Part shown: piece after piece, positions 1-8,583 of the stretch | How positions within the stretch are numbered: the first letter of the stretch is position 1 | How the letters are laid out: each line of letters opens with the position of its first letter | NCBI GenBank assembly: GCA_963721725.1 | Contig: CAVRLX010000009.1 | Coordinates: forward strand, 434,001-498,000 | Source: RI-153 sp963721725 | GTDB lineage: Bacteria > Chloroflexota > Anaerolineae > Caldilineales > Caldilineaceae | DNA length: 64,000 bases | Reading direction: 5' to 3' | Notes under the pieces: model-generated | Told to the model about the DNA's origin: nothing | What the model saw: only the letters and a program-made list of their open reading frames with translations | Databases searched by the model: none | Translations under genes and position numbers: made by a program

Positions 1-1679
1 ATCTGTGCGTACTTCAATCAACGTGGGCTGGGCTTCTGTGAAACTTTGCAAAAGCGCATTTGTAAACTCTTCGGCGCTGTCCGCCGGGTGATGGCGCAGA
101 GCGTAGAGCGCGGCCACATGGGCAAAGTTCAGCCCGTGTGGCGTCAAAAATAGCTTGGTGAAATCCGGCTCGAATGTATGCACAGGCAGACGGCGAAAGA
201 TACTGCCGCCGTCGTTGTTGAGCAGCACAATCGTCACGTTGTGCAGCGTGTGTTGGCGCAGGGCCAGCAGCCCGTTCATGTCGTGGTAAAACGAGATGTC
301 GCCAATCAGCAACACGGTGCGCTGATTGGGATCGGCGGCGGCCACCCCCAGCGCGGTGGAGGTAACACCGTCGATGCCGCTGGCCCCACGGTTGCCGTAG
401 ATCTGCACCGCTTTGGATGTCGGCGCGCCGAACTGATCCAGATGGCGCACGGGCAGGCTGTTGCCGATGACCAGATTCGGCACCAGCCGGCAGCGCATCC
501 AACAGCAGCGGAATCACCGAGGCGTCGAAAAAGGGATCTGCCAGCGCTGCCCTGTGATGACTCGTGGGTGGCCTGCTCAACTTGGACAAAGCGCTGCGCC
601 CACGCTGTACTGCCCCTCTCCCGCACACTCTCCGCCACACCCCGGCACAGGAGCGCCGCATCCGCCGCCACGAACTGGGTGACGCGGTGGCTGTCATCCG
701 CCCAGACGCCGCTTTCGCGCACGTGGACGAGGTGCGTCGGCGCGGTGCGGTCGAGATAGGCGTTGAGCGGGGCCGAGGTGGGCACAGCGCCAAAGCGGAT
801 CACAAGCTCTGGTGCGGCCGTAAAATTACCCGTTAAAAAGCCCTCATAACCGCCCAGCACCCATGCGTTCACGTGCGGCCCAAAGCGCACCCCACTCAGC
901 GGATCGGCCAAAATGGGATAGCCGATCCGCGCGGCCAGCGCTGTCACCGCCGCCGGGAAATCACCGCCAGGGCAGGATGGCCCACAGATGATTAGCCCAC
1001 GCTCGTGCCGCTCCACAAGGTCGGCCAGCGCTGAAACCTGCCCAGGGGATGGCATTAGCACGCCGCGCTCAATCATGCCCAGCGGCGGCATTGCCGCCGC
1101 CTCCCGCTGATAGTCAGCCAACGCCGCCACTGTGTCCGGCTCCAACGGCTTGCGAAAAGGCAGGTTGATGTGAACCGGTCCGCGCTGTGCGCCATTGGCA
1201 ATGGCGTAGGCGCGGCTGGCAAGCGTGCGCAGGTTGCGAATTGTCAGCGCTGGCGCGTCGGGCTGAGGCAGCGGTGCATCGGTGGCCCACAGCACATGAT
1301 CACCGTACATCTTGACCTGATCAATGGTCTGGTTTGCGCCGCTCTCGCGCAGTTCGGGCGGGCGATCCGCAGTGAGGATCAACAGCGGCACTTCGGCCTG
1401 ATATGCCTCCACAATCGCCGGGTGAAACTCCGCCGCCGCCGTGCCAGAGGTGCAGACCACGGCCACCGGGCGGCGCGTGGCCTGGGCCAATCCCAGGGCA
1501 AAAAATGAGGCCGAGCGTTCGTCCAGATGTAAATCGACGCGCACTTGCGGGTGATGGGCAAAAGCCAGCGTCAACGGCGTGGAGCGCGAACCCGGCGCGA
1601 TGCAGACAGCTTCCAGCCCACAGCGGACAAGTTGCTCTACCAGAATGGCAGACCAGAAGTTATTGGCGTAGACGGTCAT
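1..1679 (-). CDS. menD: MenD, menaquinone biosynthesis SEPHCHC synthase, frameshifted and cut by window edge
   Basis: MenD is the thiamine-diphosphate enzyme that joins isochorismate and 2-oxoglutarate to make SEPHCHC in menaquinone synthesis. The N-terminus has the family motifs GSRSTPL (residues 30-36), LDERSASFFALG and CTSGTAAAEFHPA. After position about 555 the match continues in a second frame (ALADPFFDASVIPLLLDALP) and after about 487 in a third, with the C-terminal motifs NRGASGIDG, GDISFYHDMNGL and NNDGGSIF. Two single-base frame changes are therefore needed. About 560 residues are visible and the last few lie beyond position 1. The ATG at 1679 has AAGGA five bases upstream. The gene follows menF in the same direction, so the two probably form one operon. 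The family call is very secure. Whether the frame breaks are real cannot be decided here. Confidence 0.93.
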
Positions 1680-1700
1680 GGCGTGTCCTTGATTTAATGC

Positions 1701-1751
1701 GTAACGAGTAATGAGTAGTCTTCTGGCGTATAGTTACTCATTACTCGTTAC
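1701..1751. repeat. Perfect 17-bp inverted repeat with heptad periodicity between menF and menD
   Basis: Arms at 1701-1717 and 1735-1751 are exact reverse complements with a 17-base loop. Each arm is built on a 7-base step (GTAACGA, GTAATGA, GTA). It fills most of the gap between menF and menD and could form a hairpin in the transcript. It belongs to the same class of heptad-periodic gap sequence seen between several other gene pairs here. Confidence 0.85.
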
Positions 1752-1758
1752 CTTGTTT

Positions 1759-3169
1759 CTATCCCGTCACATTCAGCGCGCCCAAAATCGGGCGAAACTT
1801 CCATCCCGTCTCTTCCCATTCCCGGGCGGGGCGAGACTCCGGCACAATGCCCGCGCCGGCATAGAGCCAGGCCCGGTTGCGCTGCACCACGCCAGAGCGG
1901 ATCGCCACGGCGAAAACGCCATCCAACTTGTGGTCGATCCAGCCCACTGGGGCCGCATACCAGCCCGCGCGGCGTGGCTTCGTGATCTTGGATGAAGGCC
2001 AGCGCTTGATCGCGCGGCCAGCCGCCCAGCGCCGGGGTGGGATGCAAAATCTCAATCAGCGGCAGGATACCGTTTGCCTCGCGAAGGTGTGCGTGCACAG
2101 GCGTGTGCAAATGGTGAATGTTGCTCAGCGTCATTACTTCGGGGGTGGCGGGCATCTCCAACTTGGCACAGAGCGGCAACAGCCGTTCGCGTAGGGCATC
2201 CACCACCAGCGCATGTTCGTGAAGATCTTTGGCCGAGGCCAGCAGCGCCGCCGCGAACGCTGCATCGGCAGCCGGCGTTGCCCCCCGTTGCGCCGAGCCG
2301 GCCAGCCCCATGGTCTGTAATTCTGCGCCCTGTACGGCGGCCAGCAGTTCGGGCGTGGCCCCAAAAAAGGCGTGATGGGGGCGCGGCTCAATCAGGAAGG
2401 TGTAGCACTCGGGGTATTGACGATCCAAATAGTCCAGCGCTGTGTCTATATTGATCAAGCCCCGACGGCGCACTTCGCAGACCCGCGCCAGCACCACTTT
2501 GCGCAGCGCCTCGTCGGAGAAAGCCCCCAGCGCCGCTTCGATCATCTCGGCCCACGCCTCTTGCGAGAGTGGATAGCTGATCTGTACGTCGCCCGTCTCT
2601 GCCGGGGATGGCGCAACCGTCTCTGTTTGCAGTTGCAAATAGCGCGCATCCAACGCTTCTTGCAGGCTGGCGTGCAACCGTTCGGGGTGTTCGCCTGGGG
2701 GCAAGAGCGCATTGATCGTGAGCCAGGTGTGTCCGTCGTGGGCCACAAGCTGATAGTGTGGCAGCACAAAATGGGCGGGATGAAACGCCGCCCATGTAAA
2801 ATCTGGCACGAAATCCTGGCGGAAGGCAAAGCCCCCAAACAGACGTGGCGCGGCCTGCGGCGGATCAGCCTGGAGCAGCACGGCACGCGTAAATAATTCC
2901 TGGGCTTGGCGCTGGATCTGGCGATAGCGCCCCTCGCTCCACCCCATCAAACTAAGGGCCACACCGACCCCGGCAAAGGTGATCCCATTGCGACCATCGC
3001 GCCAATAGAAGCGCGGCTGATCGCCCGCGCCGCGCAGAAACGCCGCCGGGTCGATGCCATCCGCCGCACGGCTGCAACTGATCAAGCGACCTTGCAGACG
3101 ATGATCATATTCGACACCGGGGGCAAGCGGTGGGGCACTCTCGACATTGGCCTGTGGCAAAGAATCCAA
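1759..3169 (-). CDS. menF: MenF-type isochorismate synthase, one frameshift near the C-terminus
   Basis: Isochorismate synthase converts chorismate to isochorismate, the first committed step to menaquinone. The C-terminal half is a chorismate-binding domain with KVVLARVCEV, TLSNIHHLHTPVHAHL and LHPTPALGGWPRDQAL. At about 1963-1965 one extra base in a run of three C (plus strand) throws the frame. The natural ending (GWYAAPVGWIDHKLDGVFAVAI, continuing to the stop at 1759) is in the neighbouring frame. The start is probably TTG at 3169, because GGGGAGGAA lies about eight bases upstream and overlaps the last codons of the TetR gene, which suggests translational coupling. With menD downstream it supplies the early menaquinone pathway. 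Other chorismate-utilising enzymes such as salicylate or anthranilate synthases are less likely next to menD. Confidence 0.9.
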
Positions 3170-3173
3170 GCGG

Positions 3174-3785
3174 CTATTCCTCCCCTGTGTAGCCGATGCT
3201 GCGCAGGAGCATGGGCGGCAACATGCGCACGATCCGCTCCTGGGATGGCTCGCCGGTCTGCAACCAGCGGATCACCAAGTTGTAGATTGCGCCCATCCAG
3301 GCGTGCGCGGTAACCTCAGTGTCCACGTCTTCGATCTGGCCCAACGCCACGGCCTCTTGCAGGTAGGTCTCAATCAGGGCCGCGAAGCGCTCATGAATCT
3401 CGGTGCGCTTTTGATCAAAAACAGTGCCCAGCCCCACGGCCTGGATCAGCAAAATTTTGGCAGGCCAGCGATAGCGACCAAAGGTTTCCAGGCAGACCTC
3501 GATGGCGGTGCGCACACGGGCCATGCCCTCGTTGCGCTCGCGGATGGCCTCGGTGATGCGCCGCTCCAGCAGATCGGCGAACTGGTCGATGAGCGCAATG
3601 AAGATCTGATCCTTGCTGGCAAAGTGGAAAAAGATCGTGCCTTCGGACGCCTCGGCCCCGCTGGCGATCTCGTCCAAATGGGCATCGCGATAACCCTTGC
3701 GCGCGAAAATATCCAGCGCGGCGTCTAAAATACGCTCGCGCATGGGTCCCTTTTTTTCTGTTGAACCTTCTGGCGTTTTCGCCAT
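3174..3785 (-). CDS. TetR/AcrR family transcriptional regulator
   Basis: This 203-residue protein has a typical TetR N-terminal helix-turn-helix (about residues 18-62: RERILDAALDIFARKGY, then EIASGAEASEGTIFFHF), followed by an all-helical ligand or dimerisation domain with no recognisable specificity. AAAGGA stands about eight bases before the ATG at 3785. Its stop lies four bases from the menF start and its last codons contain the menF ribosome binding site, so it is translated just ahead of menF-menD and may control that operon. The closest family look is the fatty-acid/stress type of TetR proteins, but the effector cannot be inferred. Confidence 0.85.
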   Translation of the reverse strand: MAKTPEGSTEKKGPMRERILDAALDIFARKGYRDAHLDEIASGAEASEGTIFFHFASKDQIFIALIDQFADLLERRITEAIRERNEGMARVRTAIEVCLETFGRYRWPAKILLIQAVGLGTVFDQKRTEIHERFAALIETYLQEAVALGQIEDVDTEVTAHAWMGAIYNLVIRWLQTGEPSQERIVRMLPPMLLRSIGYTGEE

Positions 3786-3797
3786 GCGCTGTTTCCT

Positions 3798-4187
3798 TTA
3801 TGCCCCCGGTTTTTTTGTGTTGTAATCCTCGTGGCTTAAGACCTCCATAGGGGTCAACGTCCCGCCTTCATCTCGAAAGAGAATGCGGTAATGGCGGGTC
3901 AGCGGCACAGAGATAATCGTGCGGTCATGGTTAAGCCGTTTGCCCAGGTAGTTTGTATAGGGTACACCATCTTCAATCTCACCAAGAATTTTGCGTGCCT
4001 TCAAGACGGTGGACTGATTGGGCAGTGCGCGGAGATCGACCACATCTTCGTCAAAGAGAGCCTTCCACGCGGATTTTTCTTCGGCGCTTTTTTCGCCCAG
4101 TTTGGGTTTTTTTTTGCTCTCGCAGCGGTGACAGTATTGGCCTTGACCTACGTGTCCGCATGGGAATTTCTTTTTGCGTCCTGGCAC
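3798..4187 (-). CDS. Small protein: N-terminal zinc ribbon plus RelE/ParE-like C-terminal domain
   Basis: I do not recognise a named gene. From a GTG at 4187 the product is about 129 residues. The N-terminus has a likely zinc site, C10-G-H12 and C19-H-R-C22, in a Lys-rich segment. The C-terminal half (TIISVPLTRHYRILFRDEGG, then VLSHEDYNTK) resembles the core strands and end of RelE/ParE-type toxins, where a basic residue and a terminal Tyr are common. A GTG eight codons upstream (4211) is open in frame, but AAGGAGG is placed correctly only for 4187. It lies 12 bases before the TetR gene, same strand. No antitoxin-like partner is visible next to it, so a toxin role is uncertain. RNA binding is another possibility. 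Confidence 0.6.
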   Translation of the reverse strand: MPGRKKKFPCGHVGQGQYCHRCESKKKPKLGEKSAEEKSAWKALFDEDVVDLRALPNQSTVLKARKILGEIEDGVPYTNYLGKRLNHDRTIISVPLTRHYRILFRDEGGTLTPMEVLSHEDYNTKKPGA

Positions 4188-4297
4188 AGGACCCTCCTTT
4201 ACACTTGCCACTATTGTACAGGGGCAACTTTATCCCGGCAACCACAGGAGAGAAATAGAATGCAGATTGAATGGCTCAAGCCCATTCGCCAGATTAT

Positions 4298-4341
4298 GCG
4301 TGAAAATCTGCCAAATCTGTGTTATCCGTGTTCTATTCTGT
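4298..4341. repeat. Dispersed intergenic repeat, ACAGAA-GAACACGGAT class
   Basis: Read on the minus strand this segment contains ACAGAATAGAACACGGAT. Closely similar words occur in other gaps at about 60663-60680 (ACAGAACAGAACGCGGAT), 12838-12853 (AGAATGGAACACGGAT) and, weaker, 61606-61640. It is non-coding and lies between the zinc-ribbon gene and the korB terminator. Confidence 0.55.
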
Positions 4342-4358
4342 GCATGTTCAATAAAAAA

Positions 4359-4384
4359 GGCCGGGGATCAACCGATCCCCGGCC
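4359..4384 (-). terminator. Rho-independent terminator after korB
   Basis: An 11-bp perfect stem (GGCCGGGGATC at 4359-4369, GATCCCCGGCC at 4374-4384) with a 4-base loop is followed on the minus strand by TTTTTTAT. It begins 18 bases after the korB stop at 4402, so it should end the korA-korB transcript. Confidence 0.88.
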
Positions 4385-4401
4385 TTCTTCTTCGCGTCAA
4401 A

Positions 4402-5499
4402 CTACAGGCTGTTGATCACGTCCTGCAAGGCTTGTCGGCTGGGGCGCAGCTTCTCGGCGGGCATTTGTGACAGCGCCGTGGGTGTCATCTGAAGCAATTC
4501 CACCATGTCGGGCTGCTGCTCGTTGACATAGAGCAGACCGGTGATTAGCTTGCTTTCGCGCTGCGATCGTTCAATCGCCCGATAGGCGTCGTTGCGATCC
4601 GTGGGATCGTGGTTTTCGTCAAGCTTCTTGAGGAAGAGCTTGGAGCCGTCATGGAGTTCCACCTCCACTTCGCCTTCGTACTCGTCGATCTCAATCTCCT
4701 CGTAGTTGGAGGGGACAAAGTTCAACTCGTGCAGCGGGATCTCGTTGTCCTTGCCAAAGCCATAGCTTTTGGTGGAGGTGTCGTGGTTGTTAAAGGTGAC
4801 ACACGGGCTGATAATGTCCAGCACGGCGATGCCGCGGTGGCTGATCGCCGCTTTCATCAACTCTTCCACCTGCTTGGGATCCCCGGCAAAGCTGCGCGCC
4901 ACAAAGGTGGCATTGGCGGCCAGCGCCTCCAGGCAGATGTCCAGCGGCGGCATGTCGTTGACGCCCTGATATTTCAACTGCTGGCCTTCATCCGCCGTGG
5001 CGCTAAACTGGCCCTTGGTCAGGCCATAGACGCCGTTGTTTTCCACAATATAGACAATGGGCAGGTTACGGCGCATGGCGTGTTTGAACTGTCCAATCCC
5101 GATGCTGGCCGTGTCGCCATCGCCGCTGACGGCAATCGTCACCAGATTTTGATTGGCGACCTTGGCCCCAGTTGCCACCGAAGGCATGCGCCCGTGAACG
5201 CTGTTAAAACCGTGGCTCCAGCCCAGCCAATAGGCCGGGGTCTTGCTGCTACAGCCAATCCCGCTAAGCTTGATCACCTGGGTCTGATCCAGCCCCAGTT
5301 CCCAAGCCACGTTCATAATACGCTGGCTGATGCTGTCGTGGCCGCAGCCTTTGCACAGCGTGGAGGGTCGCCCCTTGTAATCGTTCTTTTCCAGCCCCAA
5401 GCGGTTGACCCGTTGCGGTGCGGCGCTTGCTGTAGATTTCTTGGCGGCGGCGGCCTTGTTGGCGGCCATGGCCTTTAACTCTTCGGCTCTGCTGCTCAT
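4402..5499 (-). CDS. korB: 2-oxoacid:ferredoxin oxidoreductase, beta subunit
   Basis: The beta subunit binds thiamine diphosphate and, with KorA, oxidatively decarboxylates a 2-oxoacid (2-oxoglutarate or pyruvate) with ferredoxin as acceptor. Visible motifs are LCKGCGHDSISQR near residue 44, SGIGCSSKTPAYW, and the TPP/Mg segment SGDGDTASIGIGQFKHA followed by VENNGVYGLTKGQ. At 365 residues it is near the usual length; an Ala/Lys-rich extension of about 30 residues precedes the first motif. AAGGAG lies seven bases before the ATG at 5499. It is downstream of korA on the same strand and followed by a strong terminator. The 2-oxoglutarate assignment over pyruvate rests on overall resemblance and is not proven by any single residue. 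Confidence 0.9.
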   Translation of the reverse strand: MSSRAEELKAMAANKAAAAKKSTASAAPQRVNRLGLEKNDYKGRPSTLCKGCGHDSISQRIMNVAWELGLDQTQVIKLSGIGCSSKTPAYWLGWSHGFNSVHGRMPSVATGAKVANQNLVTIAVSGDGDTASIGIGQFKHAMRRNLPIVYIVENNGVYGLTKGQFSATADEGQQLKYQGVNDMPPLDICLEALAANATFVARSFAGDPKQVEELMKAAISHRGIAVLDIISPCVTFNNHDTSTKSYGFGKDNEIPLHELNFVPSNYEEIEIDEYEGEVEVELHDGSKLFLKKLDENHDPTDRNDAYRAIERSQRESKLITGLLYVNEQQPDMVELLQMTPTALSQMPAEKLRPSRQALQDVINSL

Positions 5500-5517
5500 G
5501 GAGAAACTCCTTATCTA

Positions 5518-5597
5518 GTTACAGGTATGCAAGTTGCAAGTTGCAGGTTTGCAAGTAGCAGACAGACTCTTCTACTTGCCACTTGCAACCTGTTACA
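5518..5597. repeat. Heptad-periodic gap sequence with imperfect inverted repeat between korA and korB
   Basis: The left part repeats GTTGCAA, GTTGCAG with variants; the right part repeats CTTGCCA, CTTGCAA. GCAAGTAG (5551-5558) pairs with CTACTTGC (5572-5579), and the ends GTTACAGGT / ACCTGTTAC pair with one mismatch. The right end overlaps the korA stop codon. Confidence 0.7.
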
Positions 5598-7422
5598 TTG
5601 TCGCTTCAATGCTTTCCGTAATAAACCGTGCGCTCATGGACAGCCCGTCACATTTGGCAAGCGAAATCAGCTTGCCAGCATGTTCGGGTTCTTCGCTCTG
5701 CAAGATGGTGCGCAGTTGAGCATCGTAGTTCAGCTCCGCCACAAAGATTTTGTCATACTTGTGGATGAACTCGCGCACACTCTCGCTAATGGGCAGAGCG
5801 CGCAGCCGAAGATAGCTGGTGGCAATACCCTTCTTGTTCAGCCGATCTTGTGCTTCCTTGATGGCGGGGTCGTTGCTGCCCAGGCTGATGATGCCAATGC
5901 GGGCGTCGGCGGGTTCGTCCACCACCGGGGCTGGCACAATCGTGCGCGCCGTCTCGAACTTGCGGTGCAGGCGATCCAGGTTTTGCACCCAATCGTCGGG
6001 GCGCTCGCTGTAGGTGGCATATTCGTTGTGGCCGGTGCCGCGTGTAAAGTAGGCAGCCATGTTGTGCTTGGTGCCGGGCAGCGTACGATACGTAATGCCA
6101 TCCCCATCCACATCTTTGTAGCGTCCCCACGATCCGCCCAATTTCTCCAGATCCTGCGCCGTGAGCACCTTGCCCCGGTCCAGCGGCGTTTCGGGATAGT
6201 CAAAAGGTTCGCAGACGTGCATGTTCATGCCCAGGTCCAGATCGCTGAGCACAAGCACCAGCGTTTGCAGCCGTTCCGCCAGATCAAAGGCGGTGTTGGC
6301 AAACTCAAAGCATTCTGTGGGCGTGGCCGGGAAGAGCACTACATGGCGAGTGTCGCCGTGGCTCAGGTAATAGGCCGAAAGAATATCGCTTTGTGCCGTG
6401 CGTGTGGGCAAGCCCGTGCTTGGCCCCATGCGCTGCACATCCCAGATCACAGCGGGGATCTCAGCAAAATAGGCCAGGCCAGCAAACTCTGCCATCAAGC
6501 TCATGCCAGGGCCACTGGTGCTGGTCATCGCCCGCGCTCCAGCCCAGCCTGCGCCAATCACCATGCCCGCCGCCGCCAGTTCATCCTCGGCCTGAATAAT
6601 GGCATAGGTCGCCTTGCCCGTGTCGGGGTCCGTGCGCAGTTTGGCCGCGTATTGGCTAATCGTCTCGGCCAAGCTAGAGGCGGGTGTAATCGGATACCAC
6701 GAGGTGACAGTCATGCCGCCAAAGAGCGCGCCCAGGGCTGCCCCGGTGTTGCCATCCACCAAAATTTTATTCTCGTTATAGCCGTGCATTCGCTCCACAC
6801 GATAGGGGTCGGTCTTGGGCAAGCTTTCCTGTGCCCAGGCCAGCGCCCGCTTCACCATGTCCAGGTTCAGTTGAATCGGCTTGGTTTTGCCTCCAAAGTT
6901 CCAGGTCAGGGCCGCTTCAATCTCGCTCATCTCAATATCCAACAGATGCACAAGCACGCCCACATAGACCATATTCGCCACATAATCGCGCAGTGCAAAA
7001 GGCAGATCGGCAGCCTTCACCAGATCCTTCACCGGCATGGGATAATAGGTCACATCTTTGCGGTGATTGGCGACAGGCAGGGAGTCGTCATAGACGATGA
7101 CACCACCGGGGGCCACGGCCTCCATGTCTTCAGCCACGGTGCGGCCATTCATACAGACTTGTACTTCCATGGTCTCGCGGCGGGCGAGGTAGCCATCTTT
7201 GCTCAACCGGATAATATACCAGGTGGGCAGCCCCTGAATGTTGCTGGGGAATAAATTCTTGCCGTTAATCGGGATGCCCATTTTGAAGAGGGCGCGGATC
7301 AGCACCCCGTTACTGGTCTGGCTGCCAGAGCCGTTGACCGTTGCGACGTTAATCGCGAAATCGTTGACAATGCTGCCCTGGTCTTGGCGCGTGGAGGGCG
7401 CTTCTTGGACAATAACGCTCAT
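5593..7422 (-). CDS. korA: 2-oxoacid:ferredoxin oxidoreductase, fused gamma-alpha subunit
   Basis: This 609-residue protein combines the gamma (CoA-associated) domain at about residues 20-190 (FAINVATVNGSGSQTSNGVL and the FPSNIQGLPTWYIIRLS stretch) with the alpha subunit: LVDGNTGAALGALFGGMTVTS, WYPITPASSLAETI, and IQAEDELAAAGMVIGAGWAG. The fused order is common among 2-oxoglutarate/2-oxoacid oxidoreductases of KorA type. No iron-sulfur ferredoxin domain is seen, so an external ferredoxin is needed. The ATG at 7422 has AAGGAG six bases upstream. It is first of the korAB pair, and a GntR/FCD regulator is encoded just upstream on the same strand. The frame is intact throughout, unlike many neighbours. 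Confidence 0.92.
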   Translation of the reverse strand: MSVIVQEAPSTRQDQGSIVNDFAINVATVNGSGSQTSNGVLIRALFKMGIPINGKNLFPSNIQGLPTWYIIRLSKDGYLARRETMEVQVCMNGRTVAEDMEAVAPGGVIVYDDSLPVANHRKDVTYYPMPVKDLVKAADLPFALRDYVANMVYVGVLVHLLDIEMSEIEAALTWNFGGKTKPIQLNLDMVKRALAWAQESLPKTDPYRVERMHGYNENKILVDGNTGAALGALFGGMTVTSWYPITPASSLAETISQYAAKLRTDPDTGKATYAIIQAEDELAAAGMVIGAGWAGARAMTSTSGPGMSLMAEFAGLAYFAEIPAVIWDVQRMGPSTGLPTRTAQSDILSAYYLSHGDTRHVVLFPATPTECFEFANTAFDLAERLQTLVLVLSDLDLGMNMHVCEPFDYPETPLDRGKVLTAQDLEKLGGSWGRYKDVDGDGITYRTLPGTKHNMAAYFTRGTGHNEYATYSERPDDWVQNLDRLHRKFETARTIVPAPVVDEPADARIGIISLGSNDPAIKEAQDRLNKKGIATSYLRLRALPISESVREFIHKYDKIFVAELNYDAQLRTILQSEEPEHAGKLISLAKCDGLSMSARFITESIEATM

Positions 7423-7518
7423 GCTTTTCTCCTTAAAATCGAGGAAACGAAAATCGGTTAGAAACAGGCAGCCGTACCCAAAGCGGGAAGGCGACGCTGC
7501 CTTGAAATTGATTCACGG

Positions 7519-8241
7519 TTAAACTGCCTGCGCTCGTGTGGATTTTGCGTGTGTTGCAAGGTTCCCCAACTCTGGAGTAACACCGCGCGTACTCAATAAA
7601 TCCATATGCTCGGCATGAAGTTGCCCGGCAACTGCATAATTCCCCTCTGCAATCGCCTTGGCAATCTCGCTATGATAGTACCAAACGGCGGTCAAATAGC
7701 TGTAATCAGCATACGTATTCAACTCCACAGCCTCATAGGCATCCCAATACGCCTCTAACAGCCCCACCACAAAAGGATTTTGCAGCCGTCGAAAGATTGT
7801 CAAATGAAAGGACCGATGCTCCACATGCGGAATCTGCACCCGCTCTTGTTGGAGTTTGGCCCATGCCTTCTCTACCAGCGCCAACAACTCGGCCTTATCG
7901 TCTGCGGTCAGCGCTTCCACCGCCTGTTGCCAAAAGGCAATTTCCAACTGTACCCGCAGCGTACTATAGGCCGCGAACAACGATGCATCCAAATTAAGCG
8001 CAAAGATCAAGCTCTGAAAAACTGCCGGCTGAAAGCGATACTCGTTGCACTCGATGCCGCGACGGGGGCGTGCATTGATCAACCCCAGCACCCGCGCCAC
8101 TTCCATCTGCTCGCGCAGTTTGCCCACACTCACGGTTAGCTCATCGCTGATCTGATTCAGCGCGGGCAAGCGTGTGCCTGGCTCGCACCCATGTAGGATC
8201 AGATAGCGGATGAAATCCGACTCAATTTGCGAAAGAACCAT
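7519..8241 (-). CDS. GntR-family regulator with FCD-type effector domain
   Basis: A 240-residue protein with an N-terminal winged helix-turn-helix (about residues 5-65, including GTRLPALNQISDELTVSVGK and LGLINARPRRGIE) and an all-helical FCD-like domain (about 75-225) with HRSFHLTIFRRLQNPFV and a distal HSEIAKAIAEGNYAVAGQLH. In FCD proteins such His/Asp residues usually bind a metal and a carboxylate ligand. It lies upstream of korA on the same strand, 96 bases away, and divergent from the TrkA gene, so it could sense an organic acid and control korAB or itself. The first helix of the DNA-binding domain is slightly atypical. The ribosome binding site before 8241 is weak. Confidence 0.8.
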   Translation of the reverse strand: MVLSQIESDFIRYLILHGCEPGTRLPALNQISDELTVSVGKLREQMEVARVLGLINARPRRGIECNEYRFQPAVFQSLIFALNLDASLFAAYSTLRVQLEIAFWQQAVEALTADDKAELLALVEKAWAKLQQERVQIPHVEHRSFHLTIFRRLQNPFVVGLLEAYWDAYEAVELNTYADYSYLTAVWYYHSEIAKAIAEGNYAVAGQLHAEHMDLLSTRGVTPELGNLATHAKSTRAQAV

Positions 8242-8583
8242 TGCACAATCTTCAGGCTAGTGGGGCAAAAGTGTTCAGGTTAATCATTGGATCAATTCGA
8301 TAATTAATCCGATCAATGGCTATAGATTATCAAAAAAGGCTGGTAAAGTCAATTTCAACGGGAATTCGTTTGAATTCAATCCTCGGATATCCGCGCCACG
8401 AAAACTCTCCGCCAAACCATCCAAACTCATAGCCATCCAAACAAGTTTATACAATCCAGGAGAGCGCACTCCGGTCGCGAGTTGAAATTTTAACAAGGCC
8501 CAGGGCAACTTCAATCTCTGGCCTGCCTACGCTATACTTGTTGAGGGAATTTCGCCCTTTATCTGCTCAATGCGAGGCACTCT
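8242..8583. other. Divergent intergenic region between GntR and TrkA genes
   Basis: 342 bases without a convincing gene. The part near the GntR start is AT-rich and carries a palindrome (8289-8310). A 64-codon minus-strand frame at 8320-8514 starts with TTG, lacks a ribosome binding site and shows no family resemblance, so it was not called. No terminator was seen. Confidence 0.6.
8289..8310. promoter_or_regulatory. Candidate operator palindrome upstream of the GntR/FCD gene
   Basis: GGATCAATT (8289-8297) and AATTAATCC (8302-8310) form a 9-bp inverted repeat with one mismatch around CGAT. In addition GATCAAT occurs at 8290-8296 and again at 8311-8317, 21 bases apart, on the same face of the helix. 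It lies 48-70 bases upstream of the regulator start, where an autoregulatory FCD site would be expected. Confidence 0.4.

Noticed and set aside
5527..7254. Plus-strand open frame of 575 codons opposite korA
   Set aside because: KorA is strongly supported on the minus strand and the plus frame has no motif; it is a shadow.
8320..8514. 64-codon minus-strand frame in the GntR/TrkA gap
   Set aside because: TTG start without a ribosome binding site, no similarity recognised, and it overlaps probable regulatory sequence.
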